The position numbers were made by a program, and so were the translations under genes. DNA of 47,518 bases from an uncultured Lachnospiraceae bacterium (GTDB taxonomy: Bacteria > Bacillota > Clostridia > Lachnospirales > Lachnospiraceae): assembly GCA_947624815.1 (NCBI GenBank), contig CANQME010000008.1, forward strand, positions 1 to 47,518, read 5' to 3'. Each line of letters opens with the position of its first letter. Position 1 is the stretch's first letter. Below the pieces are notes generated by a model. The model was not told where the DNA came from. It made no database searches and saw only the letters and a list, made by a program, of their open reading frames with translations. Positions 17,567-26,361 of this stretch are shown piece by piece.

Positions 17567-18238
17567 GTGGACAGTTTGAACTATATTACGGTCATAGAAG
17601 ATGACAAAGCGCTGAACCATGGGATCGCGCTGGCGCTTCGGAACACGGAGTATGCATTCCGGCAGTGTTTCGCGCTTAAAGAGTATGATCCTGCGGAGAA
17701 AACGGATTTGATCATCCTCGATATCAACCTTCCGGACGGCAACGGTTTTGATTTCTTAAGGGAGCTGCGGAAATCGTCGGATGTTCCGGTGATCGTGCTG
17801 ACGGCCAACGATCTGGAGACCGACGAGGTCATGGGGCTGGAGCTGGGGGCTGACGACTATATCACGAAGCCGTTCAGTCTGATGGTGCTGCGGGCGCGCA
17901 TCGACAAGGCGCTGAAGCGCCGGACGCGGGCAGAGGAGAATGTGTACGCCGACGGGCGGTATCGGTTCGATTTCGACCGGATGGAGTTTGCGGACCGGAG
18001 CGCGGCGGTGGAGTTAAGCAAGACGGAGCAGAAGCTTTTGCGGCTGCTGGTGCAGAATAAGGAACAGACGCTGACCAGAGATTTCCTGGTGGACCGGATC
18101 TGGACGGATGGGGCGGAATATGTGGACGAGAACGCGCTGTCGGTGACGGTGAACCGGCTTCGGAGGAAGCTGGACGCGGCAGACGTGATCCGGACGGTGT
18201 ACGGGATCGGGTATGTATGGAGCGCGAAGGGGCTTTGA
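17567..18238 (+). CDS. OmpR-family response regulator
   Basis: 223 residues. The receiver domain (about 5-115) has the acidic pair EDD, the phospho-acceptor D52 in LIILDINLPDGNG, the conserved T in VIVLTAND and K in DYITKPFS; a winged-helix DNA-binding domain follows (LSKTEQKLLRLLVQNKEQTL, VTVNRLRRKLD). The cognate kinase would be expected immediately downstream, but a PhzF-like gene intervenes and the kinase starts only at 19469. The likely targets are the ABC genes at 20756-24005. Start uncertain: GTG 17567, or TTG 17576 with GGTGG just upstream. Confidence 0.92.
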   Translation: MDSLNYITVIEDDKALNHGIALALRNTEYAFRQCFALKEYDPAEKTDLIILDINLPDGNGFDFLRELRKSSDVPVIVLTANDLETDEVMGLELGADDYITKPFSLMVLRARIDKALKRRTRAEENVYADGRYRFDFDRMEFADRSAAVELSKTEQKLLRLLVQNKEQTLTRDFLVDRIWTDGAEYVDENALSVTVNRLRRKLDAADVIRTVYGIGYVWSAKGL

Positions 18239-18270
18239 GCAGTCGCGGAGATTTAGAGGAGGAAACTATA

Positions 18271-19053
18271 ATGAAGCAATATATTGTGGACGCATTTACG
18301 GATAAGCCATTTGCAGGCAATCCGGCCGCTGTCTGTGTTATGGAAAGCTGGCCTTCCGAAGAATCTATGATGAAACTGGCTATGGAAAACAATCTGTCGG
18401 AGACCGCTTTTATTGTGAAGGAAGAAAAAGGCTATCATCTGCGCTGGTTTACGCCGGGAACGGAAGTCGAGTTATGCGGCCATGCGACACTGGCGTCATC
18501 GTTTGTGATTCTCAACTTCTACGAACTGGACAGCAGAGAAGTGAAATTCAACACGCTCAGCGGGGAACTGACGATTCGACGCGAGGGGAATCTGTATGAG
18601 ATGGATTTTCCAACTTACGAGCTAAAGGAAATCCCGGTTACGGACGCGATGGAAAAGGCATTTGGCGCGCGTCCGGTCAAAGCGGTGCTTGGGCTTGATT
18701 TAGTCTGCGTGTTTGATTCTGAGGATACCGTAAGATATTTGAATCCGGATCAGCTGCTTTTGGCCGGCCTTGAAGGCCGGATTCAGAATGCCACGGCACA
18801 TGGAGCAGAAACCGACTGTGTGTCCCGAAGCTTCTGTCCGAAGTTAAGCATTGCGGAAGATCCTGTTTGTGGTTCAGCACATTGCCAGATTGCCGCATTC
18901 TGGGCAGGACAGCTGAACAAAGATGAAATATATGCGTACCAGGCATCGAAGCGTGGAGGTTATCTGCATTGCAGAATGGAAGAAGGGAACCGGATCACCA
19001 TTAGCGGAGAGGCGGCCCTGGTAGCGGTTTCTGAAATTGTTGCTGAACTGTAA
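18271..19053 (+). CDS. PhzF-family isomerase/epimerase-like protein
   Basis: 260-residue member of the PhzF superfamily (diaminopimelate-epimerase fold, two pseudo-symmetric halves). It shows AFTDKPFAGNPAAVC, the catalytic glutamate E44 in NLSETAF, ELCGHATLAS and EDPVCGSAHCQIA. Only a few members have known reactions (PhzF in phenazine synthesis); there are no phenazine genes here, so the substrate is unknown. GAGGAGG precedes ATG 18271. It separates the response regulator from its kinase, as if it had been inserted with the structured element downstream. Confidence 0.9.
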   Translation: MKQYIVDAFTDKPFAGNPAAVCVMESWPSEESMMKLAMENNLSETAFIVKEEKGYHLRWFTPGTEVELCGHATLASSFVILNFYELDSREVKFNTLSGELTIRREGNLYEMDFPTYELKEIPVTDAMEKAFGARPVKAVLGLDLVCVFDSEDTVRYLNPDQLLLAGLEGRIQNATAHGAETDCVSRSFCPKLSIAEDPVCGSAHCQIAAFWAGQLNKDEIYAYQASKRGGYLHCRMEEGNRITISGEAALVAVSEIVAEL

Positions 19054-19124
19054 TTTCTTGTAAATTCAATAATAACAGGAAAATATATGCGAACCTGGTG
19101 CTATGTGATTAAAAATCACTGTGA

Positions 19125-19130
19125 TATAAT
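19125..19130 (+). promoter_or_regulatory. Extended -10 promoter of the toxin-antitoxin-like locus
   Basis: TATAAT preceded by TG at the extended position (TGATATAAT). No good -35 box is present. It overlaps the inverted repeat GTGAT/ATCAC just upstream. Predicted start of transcription is near 19137, at the left edge of the structured element. Confidence 0.55.
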
Positions 19131-19135
19131 CATAA

Positions 19136-19222
19136 GTATGGGAAACCAGAGCGCATAAAGGCGGCCTATTCATTGTAGCCCTGATAGGTCTTTGTTATAA
19201 GATCTTCAGGGGAAAGAAATAA
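19136..19222 (+). pseudogene. Remnant of a holin-like type I toxin peptide
   Basis: The frame ending in TAA at 19220-19222 encodes LFIVALIGLCYKIFRGKK (from 19166), a hydrophobic helix with a basic tail that strongly resembles the C-terminus of the putative holin-like toxin (Hol_Tox) peptides of Bacillota. There is no in-frame start codon or ribosome site: the promoter -10 box lies only a few bases upstream and the only ATG (19138) is out of frame. I infer that the N-terminal half has been lost. The antisense RNA and terminator hairpin expected of such loci remain. Confidence 0.5.
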
Positions 19223-19313
19223 GCCGCCACTACCAACACTAGTGACGGCCGACCCGTAAGGGTCATAAAGCTACAAATAGTTGGAGGTAGGCCGTGTGTC
19301 TCTGGCTTTCCCT
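19139..19313. repeat. Multibranched structured element (long imperfect inverted repeat)
   Basis: The ends pair (GGGAAACCAGAG near 19139 with CTCTGGCTTTCCC near 19301), and then GGCCTA and TTGTAGC on the left pair with GCTACAA and TAGGCC on the right. Within lie CCCTGATAGGTC/GATCTTCAGGG, 19223-19232/19240-19249 and GACCC/GGGTC hairpins. The element fills most of the 415-base gap between the PhzF-like gene and the histidine kinase; 19351-19468 contains nothing recognisable. Confidence 0.7.
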
Positions 19314-19317
19314 CTGT
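19210..19317 (-). ncRNA. Predicted antisense RNA (antitoxin-like) of the toxin remnant
   Basis: A near-consensus promoter on the minus strand (see 19324-19352) would start an RNA near 19317 running leftward. About 70 bases on it meets a hairpin (19240-19249 with 19223-19232) that is fully paired on the minus strand through a G-U pair, whereas the plus strand has a C-A mismatch, followed by TTATTTCTTT: a terminator for this RNA. The RNA would overlap the 3' end of the toxin frame, the convergent layout known from txpA/ratA and bsrG systems. End points are estimates. Confidence 0.5.
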
Positions 19318-19323
19318 GAATCC

Positions 19324-19352
19324 AATATATCATATCTTGGGATACAGTGCAA
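19324..19352 (-). promoter_or_regulatory. Predicted promoter of the antisense RNA
   Basis: Minus-strand TTGCAC (19347-19352), 17-base spacer, TATATT (19324-19329). It points into the structured element. Confidence 0.65.
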
Positions 19353-19468
19353 GAGAATTTTCATATTTCCTGTTCTTTAGAAGAAAATGACGTTTATTGC
19401 CGGGAAGAGGGATGTATTTCCCTTTAACGGAGTGATTCCGGTTTTTGTGAGATATCAGATATGGGAGC

Positions 19469-20461
19469 GTGAATGAACGGATGATTGGAGAGAGGAAGCT
19501 GTTGGCGCGGCTGGATCAGATGCTGGAGGATGGGATCAACGGGACGTTTACGGAATCGGATTACGATGAATCGCAGCTTTCCCGGCTGGAGTCCAGGTGG
19601 TTTCAGTATCTGACGGCATCGAAACTGTCGCGGCAGAATGTGGAACGGGAACGTGAGAAATTAAAGGAGCTGGTTTCGGATATCTCCCACCAGACGAAGA
19701 CGCCGCTGGCCAATATCCTTCTGTATACCCAGCTTCTGGAGGAGCAGGAGCTGGACGCACAGAGCCGGCAGCTGGCGGAGGAGATCCGCGGGCAGGCGGA
19801 GAAGCTGGAGTTCCTAATCCAGTCTCTGGTGAAGACGTCGCGGCTTGAGACCGGGACGTTCCAACTGACGCCGGAGGCAAACGATGTGGAGGAGCTTGTT
19901 TGGGCCGCGGCGGAGCAGGCTGCGGCGCGGGCGGAGGAGAAGGGGATACAGATCCGGATCCTGCCTTTTTCGGAGATAGCCGGCGCAGAAGCAGTCGTCA
20001 GCAGAGACGCAGATAAGCTGAAAGAACTGGGTCCGGAGACCGCCGGCAGCAGGGCGGCAGACGCGCCGGAAGTACTGGGAGTGAGTACCGGCGGTCAGGC
20101 CAGAACGATACCGGTGGCATGCACGGCCCGCTTCGATCGGAAATGGACCTGCGAGGCGCTGTTTAATATCCTGGACAACGCCATAAAGTATTCGCCGGAG
20201 AATTCCGTGGTCAGCATCGGGATCGATTCTTATGAAATGTTTCGCTGTGTCCGCGTAGCCGATCAGGGTGTGGGGATTGCGGAGGAGGATCTACCGAAGA
20301 TATTCGGCCGATTCTACCGGGGACAGAACGTCCGCCAGGAGAGCGGCGTCGGGATCGGGCTGTATCTGGCCCGCCAGATCGTGGAGGGACAGGGCGGTTA
20401 TATCCAGGCGGAATCGGAACCGGGCAGGGGGAGCGTATTTCGGGTATTTCTGCCGGCTTAG
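19469..20461 (+). CDS. Sensor histidine kinase lacking its membrane/sensor part
   Basis: 330 residues. The dimerisation/phosphoacceptor helix has H74 in SDISHQTKTPLANILLY; the ATPase domain shows the N box ALFNILDNAIKYSPEN, G1 VADQGVGIAEEDLPKIFGRF and G2 GVGIGLYLARQIV. Close relatives begin with one or two membrane helices directly before the RRRKLLARLDQMLE-like segment; here that segment starts at about residue 9 and an in-frame stop lies at 19448-19450, so no membrane helix can be encoded. The kinase should be soluble or non-functional. A Gly/Ala-rich insert of about 40 residues (around 172-215) interrupts the ATPase domain. Start GTG 19469 with GGGAG just upstream. Confidence 0.88.
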   Translation: MNERMIGERKLLARLDQMLEDGINGTFTESDYDESQLSRLESRWFQYLTASKLSRQNVEREREKLKELVSDISHQTKTPLANILLYTQLLEEQELDAQSRQLAEEIRGQAEKLEFLIQSLVKTSRLETGTFQLTPEANDVEELVWAAAEQAAARAEEKGIQIRILPFSEIAGAEAVVSRDADKLKELGPETAGSRAADAPEVLGVSTGGQARTIPVACTARFDRKWTCEALFNILDNAIKYSPENSVVSIGIDSYEMFRCVRVADQGVGIAEEDLPKIFGRFYRGQNVRQESGVGIGLYLARQIVEGQGGYIQAESEPGRGSVFRVFLPA

Positions 20462-20755
20462 CAGCAGTAAGAAGAGTACGCCGGTATTTGTTATAGGGAA
20501 GCATACAGCAAACCGACGTCTACATCTAAAAGAAGACTGCCGGAGAAGGCGGCTCGCGGAGCTATCCGGAAGGAGACAGAATTCTTGCAGAACTGTTAGA
20601 TTTCGGAAAGACTCATGAAAGGATTGCCTGCTATGATCAGCACAGTGGGAACCGCTGCGCCGACAGACAGCAGGCATTTTTGTTACGACGTTGTGAAAGG
20701 AAATGATGCAGGCAGCGCATCCCGCGAATATCATCGAATCGGAGGTAAATGGAAC

Positions 20756-21439
20756 ATGGCTGTACTTCAGACACAGCAGCTTACGAAGATTTACGGCTCC
20801 GGCGAGAGCCGGGTCATCGCGCTGAACCACGTCAGTCTGAGCGTTGAGAGGGGAGAATTTGTCGCCGTTGTGGGGACGTCGGGCAGCGGCAAATCGACGC
20901 TTCTCCATATGCTGGGAGGGCTGGACCGCCCCACGGAAGGGACGGTGTTCGTGGACGGCAGGGACATTTTCTCACTGCGGGACGAGGCGCTGACGATCTT
21001 TCGCAGAAGGAAGATCGGTTTCGTCTTCCAGTCTTACAATCTGGTGCCGACTCTGAATGTGTACGAAAACATTGTTTTTCCGGTTCAGCTTGACGGGAAT
21101 CGTGTGGATCAGGGATATGTGGGCGAGGTGATCCGGCTTCTGGGGCTTGACGGGATGCAGAAGCGCCTGCCGAACCAGCTGTCAGGCGGGCAGCAGCAGA
21201 GAGTGGCGATCGCCAGGGCGCTTGCTGCGAAGCCGGCGATCATCCTGGCGGATGAGCCGACCGGGAACCTGGATTCACGGACCAGTCAGGATGTGCTGAG
21301 CCTTCTGAAGGTAACGGGGCAGAAATTCAGTCAGACCATCGTGATGATCACTCACAACGATGCGATCGCGCAGATGGCCGACCGGGTCGTACGGATCGAG
21401 GACGGCCGCATTCTCTACGGAGGTGAGGCCGATGCTTAA
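20756..21439 (+). CDS. ABC transporter ATP-binding protein (MacB/LolD/BceA type)
   Basis: 227-residue ATPase. Walker [18 protein letters not shown]-loop [16 protein letters not shown], signature [15 protein letters not shown], Walker [14 protein letters not shown] and the switch His in MITHN are all intact. GGAGG at 20741-20745, ten bases before ATG 20756, fixes the start; the open frame extends upstream to 20615 without a ribosome site. It overlaps the permease gene by 8 bases. In Bacillota this layout (regulator, kinase, ATPase, large FtsX permease) typically handles antimicrobial peptides or lipoprotein-like substrates. The 294-base gap before it contains nothing that I can identify. Confidence 0.95.
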   Translation: MAVLQTQQLTKIYGSGESRVIALNHVSLSVERGEFVAVVGTSGSGKSTLLHMLGGLDRPTEGTVFVDGRDIFSLRDEALTIFRRRKIGFVFQSYNLVPTLNVYENIVFPVQLDGNRVDQGYVGEVIRLLGLDGMQKRLPNQLSGGQQQRVAIARALAAKPAIILADEPTGNLDSRTSQDVLSLLKVTGQKFSQTIVMITHNDAIAQMADRVVRIEDGRILYGGEADA

Positions 21440-24005
21440 AGTGGATAATCGGGAGCCGGTGCGCCGCCTGGCCCTGCGGCAGCTTAAAAACAGCAAAAGG
21501 ATGAATGTGGTCATTGTCCTGTCGATCATCCTGACGTGCGTTATGTTCACGGCATTGGTGGTCATTGGAGGAAGCCTGGTGAAAGGTTTCCAGCAGGAGA
21601 CCATGCGGCAGGTGGGCGGGAACCGGATGGCCGGCCTGAAATATGTGCTTCCCGAGGATTATGAGAAGGTGAAAAATGACCCGGCGGTCCGCGACGTAGT
21701 CTGCCGGAGCATCGTGGGATTCGCGGAGAATGAGGAATTTAAAAATATATCCGTGGAAGTCAACTGCGCCGGACCGCCGGCGGAGACAGCAGACATGGCC
21801 GCCGCCGAGGCGGAGGCCGCTTCCGTGTTCTGTAAGCCCACGACCGGGCGTATGCCGGCAGCGGCGGACGAGATCGCGGCGAGCACCCTGGTTCTGGATG
21901 AGTTGGGCCTGCCCTATGAGCTGGGGATTCCGGTTCCGATCACGCTGAAGGTGAACGGCAGCATTTCCGAACATGTCTTCACGCTCTGCGGATACTGGAA
22001 GGGAGAGAAGCTGGCCATGGCCCAGGAGTGCTGGGTATCCAGACCCTTTGCGGATGCGGTCGCCCCTACTCCGTCCGTCAGCTACTATGAGCAGGACTAC
22101 GCGCCCTACGACGGGTATCTGGCGGTGGATTTCAACTTCGCAGGCAGCTGGAACATCGAGCAGAAGCTGAAAAAGCTGCTGTCCCGGCTCTATCCGGACA
22201 CGGAGGCCGTTCCGGAGACAGGCATTAACTGGGCGTACACGACCAGCTACGTGGATCCGGCTACAATGGCAGGCATCCTGGTTCTTCTGCTTGTGATATT
22301 TCTGGCCGGGTACCTGATCATTTACAATATCTTCCATATCAATGTGTCGGCCAATATCCGCAGCTACGGACTCCTTAAGACGGTCGGTACAACGAGCGCG
22401 CAGCTGAAACGCATGGTCCGGCTGCAGGCCGTGTTCTACTCGGCGGCGGGAATACCGGCGGGGCTGCTGCTAGGCGTATTCCTGGGAAAAGGGCTTCTGG
22501 GGACGGTTCTGCGGATCATAGTGGTGGAATCGGAGGCCGCCTATACGGTCAGCGCCGGAATGGTCGGCCTGGCCTGCATCCTGGCCGCCGTATTTACCTT
22601 TGCAACCGTCCTGATCAGCTGCCGCAAGCCGTGCAGGATGGCGGCGCTGGTATCGCCGGTCGAGGCGTTGAGGTACAGCGAGACGGATATTCCGGCGCGG
22701 AAGGAGAAGAAAACGGCCGGGCAGGTGACACCATTTTCCATCGCGTCCGGCAATATGGCAAGAAGCCGCAAAAAGACCGCCGTCGTGGTTCTGTCGCTGA
22801 CGCTGAGCCTGGTGCTGGCGAACTGCCTGTTCACAGTGTTAAACAGTATGGACTTAAATAAATATATCAGCCACATCATGATCGGCGATTTCGTCGTCCG
22901 GCAGCCGGAGACGGGCGGAATGGCGGCCTATGATTTTCATGCGGTCACGCCGGAGCAGCTTGCCTGGCTCGGCGGGATCGATGGCGTAAAGGAGCTTGAC
23001 GCCACGTATTATGCGCCGGGTAACATGAAGCTGACCGGCGCGGCTCTTGAGCGGATGGAAGTGTTTCTGGGAAAATACATGGAGACGGAAGAGCCCGGAA
23101 CGTTTCAGAAAGCTGCAGAAGGCTATGTGAATGCGGATATCTATGGGATCGATACGCAGCTTCTGGATGAACTGGAGATCCTGCGAGGCGAGGCGGATCC
23201 GGAGCAATTCGCCGGCGGAGGCTGCGCCATCGCCTATACGAGATATATCCGGACAAAAGAGGGGGACGAGGCGCTTGACGATTTGTATGAGCCTGGGGAT
23301 GAAGTGACCATAGAGCTTACGGACGGCACCAGTAAGACATACGAGGTAATGGCCGTCGGCGTGATGCCGGACGCCCTGGACACCAGCAGGGTTACGAGCT
23401 TTCACGGCGTGCTGATCATTCCGCATTCGGAGTATTTCGCGCTTACCGATAACCGGAATCCGATGAACGTGATGATCCGGGCGGAGGAAGGGATGTATGA
23501 CGCGGTGGCGGAGAAGATCGGCTATATGACCGGCGCCAGCGACAACTGTATTGTGAAGAGCAGAGAGGATTACGTCGCGGAATACAAGGATCTGGCCAAT
23601 ATGCTCCGGCTGATCGGCGGAGCGCTCTGTGGGATCCTGGCGCTGATCGGCGTTCTGAATTTCGTGAACGCGGTGGCGACGGGAATCCTCTCGCGCAGGC
23701 GTGAGCTGGCCATGATGAGCGCCGTGGGCATGACGGGACGTCAGCTGGAGGGGATGCTTATGTGGGAAGGAGCGTTCTACGCGGTGCTTGCGGCGGCGTG
23801 TTCGGCGGCTCTGGGGGCGGAGGTCAGCACCCTTGTGCTGCGGCGGCTGATGGGGGAGTCCATGATCTTTTCGTATCATTTCACGATCCTGCCGGTGCTG
23901 GCCTGTTCGCTTGCCCTGGCGGCGCTTTCCGTCGTGATCCCTACGGCCGCGTACCGGACTGTCTGCGGCGAGAGCGTGGTGGAACGTCTGCGAACGGCGG
24001 AGTGA
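21432..24005 (+). CDS. FtsX-family ABC transporter permease
   Basis: 857 residues, two FtsX-type modules. Predicted helices: about 25-46, 276-302, 331-360, 377-397, 447-470, 722-747, 780-803 and 817-840. The long stretches 47-275 and 471-721 would be extracytoplasmic domains, as in MacB-like mechanotransmission exporters. GGAGGTGAGG at 21419-21428 and the 8-base overlap with the ATPase gene mark ATG 21432. Together with the ATPase it forms a peptide/lipid-type exporter probably controlled by the upstream two-component system. Confidence 0.93.
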   Translation: MLKVDNREPVRRLALRQLKNSKRMNVVIVLSIILTCVMFTALVVIGGSLVKGFQQETMRQVGGNRMAGLKYVLPEDYEKVKNDPAVRDVVCRSIVGFAENEEFKNISVEVNCAGPPAETADMAAAEAEAASVFCKPTTGRMPAAADEIAASTLVLDELGLPYELGIPVPITLKVNGSISEHVFTLCGYWKGEKLAMAQECWVSRPFADAVAPTPSVSYYEQDYAPYDGYLAVDFNFAGSWNIEQKLKKLLSRLYPDTEAVPETGINWAYTTSYVDPATMAGILVLLLVIFLAGYLIIYNIFHINVSANIRSYGLLKTVGTTSAQLKRMVRLQAVFYSAAGIPAGLLLGVFLGKGLLGTVLRIIVVESEAAYTVSAGMVGLACILAAVFTFATVLISCRKPCRMAALVSPVEALRYSETDIPARKEKKTAGQVTPFSIASGNMARSRKKTAVVVLSLTLSLVLANCLFTVLNSMDLNKYISHIMIGDFVVRQPETGGMAAYDFHAVTPEQLAWLGGIDGVKELDATYYAPGNMKLTGAALERMEVFLGKYMETEEPGTFQKAAEGYVNADIYGIDTQLLDELEILRGEADPEQFAGGGCAIAYTRYIRTKEGDEALDDLYEPGDEVTIELTDGTSKTYEVMAVGVMPDALDTSRVTSFHGVLIIPHSEYFALTDNRNPMNVMIRAEEGMYDAVAEKIGYMTGASDNCIVKSREDYVAEYKDLANMLRLIGGALCGILALIGVLNFVNAVATGILSRRRELAMMSAVGMTGRQLEGMLMWEGAFYAVLAAACSAALGAEVSTLVLRRLMGESMIFSYHFTILPVLACSLALAALSVVIPTAAYRTVCGESVVERLRTAE

Positions 24006-24090
24006 GATGGGAAATGAACCGGCGAAAAAAATGTCTATGTTCCGGAACCGCCGAATAGGATAGAAGAGAGTGCATGGCGGAGAGAACAGC

Positions 24091-25353
24091 GTGGAAACAG
24101 AGAAAAGGAGCAGACGGATCACGAGAAAAAGGGACCGGCGGAAGACGGCCGCAGCGGCGGCATTGCTTCTGGCGGTCCTTTGGTGTATCTGCGCAGGAGC
24201 AGCAGAGAGGGAAGAGGAACACCTGAATCTGTACGCGCAGTCCGCAGTTTTGATGGACGCGGATACGGGACGCGTTCTGTATGCGAAGGATGCGGATACT
24301 CCCAGGCCCATGGCCAGTACCACGAAGATCATGACCTGCATCCTGGCTCTGGAGTACGGCGATTTGGACGATGCGGTCACGGTCTCCTCCTACGCGGCCA
24401 GTCAGCCGAAGGTCCGCCTGGGCGCGCCGGCCGGCCGCACCTTCCGGCTGGAGGATCTGCTTTATTCTCTGATGCTGGAATCCCATAACGATACCGCCGT
24501 CATGATCGCCGAGCATATCGCCGGAAGCGCCGCCGGCTTTGCGGAGCTGATGAACCGGAAGGCCGCGGAGCTGGGGTGTGCGGACACCTGGTTCGTGACG
24601 CCCAACGGCCTTGACGGAACGTCTGAGGATGCGGATGGGAACGAGCGGCAGCACAGCACCACCGCCAGGGATCTGGCGGCGATGATGGCTTACTGTGTCT
24701 GGAAGTCTCCGAAATGGGAGGAATTTCTGAAGATCACCGGAACGCAGAATTACTATTTCACGGATCTGGAGGGGAAGGGCAGCTATTCCTGCTGTAACCA
24801 TAACGCACTTCTGACGCAGCTGGACGGCGTCTGCTCCGGCAAGACCGGCTTCACCGGCGGCGCGGGCTACTGCTATGTGGCCGCTCTGGAGGACGATGGT
24901 CGCCGCTATACGCTGGCCCTGCTGGGCTGCGGCTGGCCGCCGAATAAGACGTATAAATGGAGCGACGCCCGGGAGCTGTTCGGATACGGAACCGGGCAAT
25001 ATAAGAAAACAGACGCCTTTTTGGAGCCGGAACTGACGCCGCCTGCGGTGGCCGGCGGGATTCCACAAAGCGGCGATCTGTCGGAGACGGCGCGGGTGGA
25101 GCTTACGCTGGATCTGAAGGAGGAGGAGAAGACATTTCCGATTCTTCTGAAGGAAGGGGAGCAGGTGCGGATCCGCAGGATACTTCCGGATACGATAAAA
25201 GCCCCGGTCCGCCGGGGAACGGCGGTGGGGCGCATCGAATATCTTCTTGACGGCACGGTGCTCCGTACCGACTTTGTGTATGCGGCGGAGGATGTGCCGG
25301 CGGTCACATGGAGCTGGTGCGCCAGACATCTTCTGAAGCTGTTTTTGCCGTAG
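24091..25353 (+). CDS. D-alanyl-D-alanine carboxypeptidase (S11 family, DacF-like)
   Basis: Trims the terminal D-Ala of peptidoglycan stem peptides outside the membrane. A basic N-terminus (RSRRITRKRDRRK) followed by a hydrophobic stretch (TAAAAALLLAVLWCICAGAA) is a signal peptide or anchor. Penicillin-binding motifs in order: S76-T-T-K79, S131-H-N133, K251-T-G253. The C-terminal third after residue 310 is the beta domain usual in this family. GGCGGAGAG upstream favours GTG 24091 (420 residues); GTG 24070 is the alternative. It follows the permease by 85 bases. Confidence 0.93.
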   Translation: METEKRSRRITRKRDRRKTAAAAALLLAVLWCICAGAAEREEEHLNLYAQSAVLMDADTGRVLYAKDADTPRPMASTTKIMTCILALEYGDLDDAVTVSSYAASQPKVRLGAPAGRTFRLEDLLYSLMLESHNDTAVMIAEHIAGSAAGFAELMNRKAAELGCADTWFVTPNGLDGTSEDADGNERQHSTTARDLAAMMAYCVWKSPKWEEFLKITGTQNYYFTDLEGKGSYSCCNHNALLTQLDGVCSGKTGFTGGAGYCYVAALEDDGRRYTLALLGCGWPPNKTYKWSDARELFGYGTGQYKKTDAFLEPELTPPAVAGGIPQSGDLSETARVELTLDLKEEEKTFPILLKEGEQVRIRRILPDTIKAPVRRGTAVGRIEYLLDGTVLRTDFVYAAEDVPAVTWSWCARHLLKLFLP

Positions 25354-25356
25354 CGC

Positions 25357-26187
25357 TTAAAGGGATCTCTCCCGCATCAGGCGGATCTCCCGCGCGTAAC
25401 CGTCCAGCTCGTTGGGGGTCTCCAGATAGAAAGGCAGACCGCGCAGCGCCGGATGACGGACCACCCGGGTGAGCGCCTCCAGGCCGATTTTACCTTCGCC
25501 CAGCTTCGCGTGACGGTCCTTGTGGGAGCCCAGATCGTTCATGCTGTCATTCAGATGGACCGCCTTCAGACGGTCAAGGCCGATGACGCGGTCGAATTCA
25601 TCAAGGACCTCGTCCAGGTGCTTCACGATATCGTAGCCTCCGTCCCAGACATGGCAGGTGTCCAGGCAGACGCCCATTTGACCGGAGAGCTGCACCCGGT
25701 CCAGAATTTCCCTAAGCTCCTCGAAGCTCCGTCCGACTTCACTGCCTTTGCCGGACATGGTCTCCAGAAGAACCGTCGTATGAAGCTGCGGCGTCAGGAT
25801 GGAATTGAGCATCTCGCTGATATAGGCGATGCCGGTCTCCGCGCCCTGGCCCACATGGCTTCCGGGATGGAAATTATAGCAGTTCCCCGGCGTGGCCTCC
25901 AGCCGCTGCAGGTCGTCCGCCATGGTCCTTCTGGCGAAATCCCGGAGATGTTCGTCGGCGGAGCAGCCGTTTAAGGTGTAGGGGGCGTGAGCCAGGATCC
26001 GCGTGATGCCGTGCTGCGCGGCGTAGGACAGGTAATCCTCTACATCGGCTTCGTCCAGGGCTTTGGCGTTGCCTCCGCGGGGGTTGCGGGTGAAGAACTG
26101 AAATGTATTCGCGTCTATGGAAACAGCCGTCTTCCCCATGGCGAGATAGCCCTTCGAAGACGACAGATGACATCCGATCGTTAGCAT
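25357..26187 (-). CDS. nfo: Endonuclease IV (AP endonuclease)
   Basis: Base-excision-repair enzyme that cleaves 5' of abasic sites. 276 residues with the TIM-barrel zinc-ligand series: [44 protein letters not shown] and LETPNE. N-terminal [10 protein letters not shown] is typical. AGGAAAGG before the ATG at 26187 sets the start; the frame continues upstream without support. It ends three bases from the convergent carboxypeptidase gene, leaving no room for a separate terminator. Confidence 0.96.
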   Translation of the reverse strand: MLTIGCHLSSSKGYLAMGKTAVSIDANTFQFFTRNPRGGNAKALDEADVEDYLSYAAQHGITRILAHAPYTLNGCSADEHLRDFARRTMADDLQRLEATPGNCYNFHPGSHVGQGAETGIAYISEMLNSILTPQLHTTVLLETMSGKGSEVGRSFEELREILDRVQLSGQMGVCLDTCHVWDGGYDIVKHLDEVLDEFDRVIGLDRLKAVHLNDSMNDLGSHKDRHAKLGEGKIGLEALTRVVRHPALRGLPFYLETPNELDGYAREIRLMRERSL

Positions 26188-26280
26188 ATGCGATCCTTTC
26201 CTCCTGATGGTAGTCTGCGGTACCGGTTCCTTGCAGAGCATATTGTCTTCCACTTCATCTGCGGTATCGATTCCATGTGG

Positions 26281-26309
26281 AGTATATCATCTTCAATTTC
26301 CTCTTGCAA
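26281..26309 (-). promoter_or_regulatory. Predicted nfo promoter
   Basis: Minus-strand TTGCAA (26304-26309), 17-base spacer, TATACT (26281-26286), 94 bases before the nfo start. The -35 hexamer is its own reverse complement and is shared with the divergent promoter. Confidence 0.65.
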
Positions 26310-26332
26310 GCGTTTCCTTTTCGCATTATAGT
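26304..26332 (+). promoter_or_regulatory. Predicted promoter of the HAD phosphatase gene
   Basis: TTGCAA (26304-26309), 17-base spacer, TATAGT (26327-26332), 30 bases before the start codon; shares its -35 box with the nfo promoter on the other strand. Confidence 0.7.
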
Positions 26333-26361
26333 AGGGGAATAAGGAAGGAGAGCTGCACATC

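Noticed and set aside
20615-20755. Upstream extension of the ABC ATPase frame
   Set aside because: No ribosome site and no homology to ABC ATPase N-termini; GGAGG at 20741 points to ATG 20756.
22854-25329. Two long minus-strand frames opposite the permease and carboxypeptidase genes
   Set aside because: Both are shadows; the plus-strand genes have full motif sets and ribosome sites.
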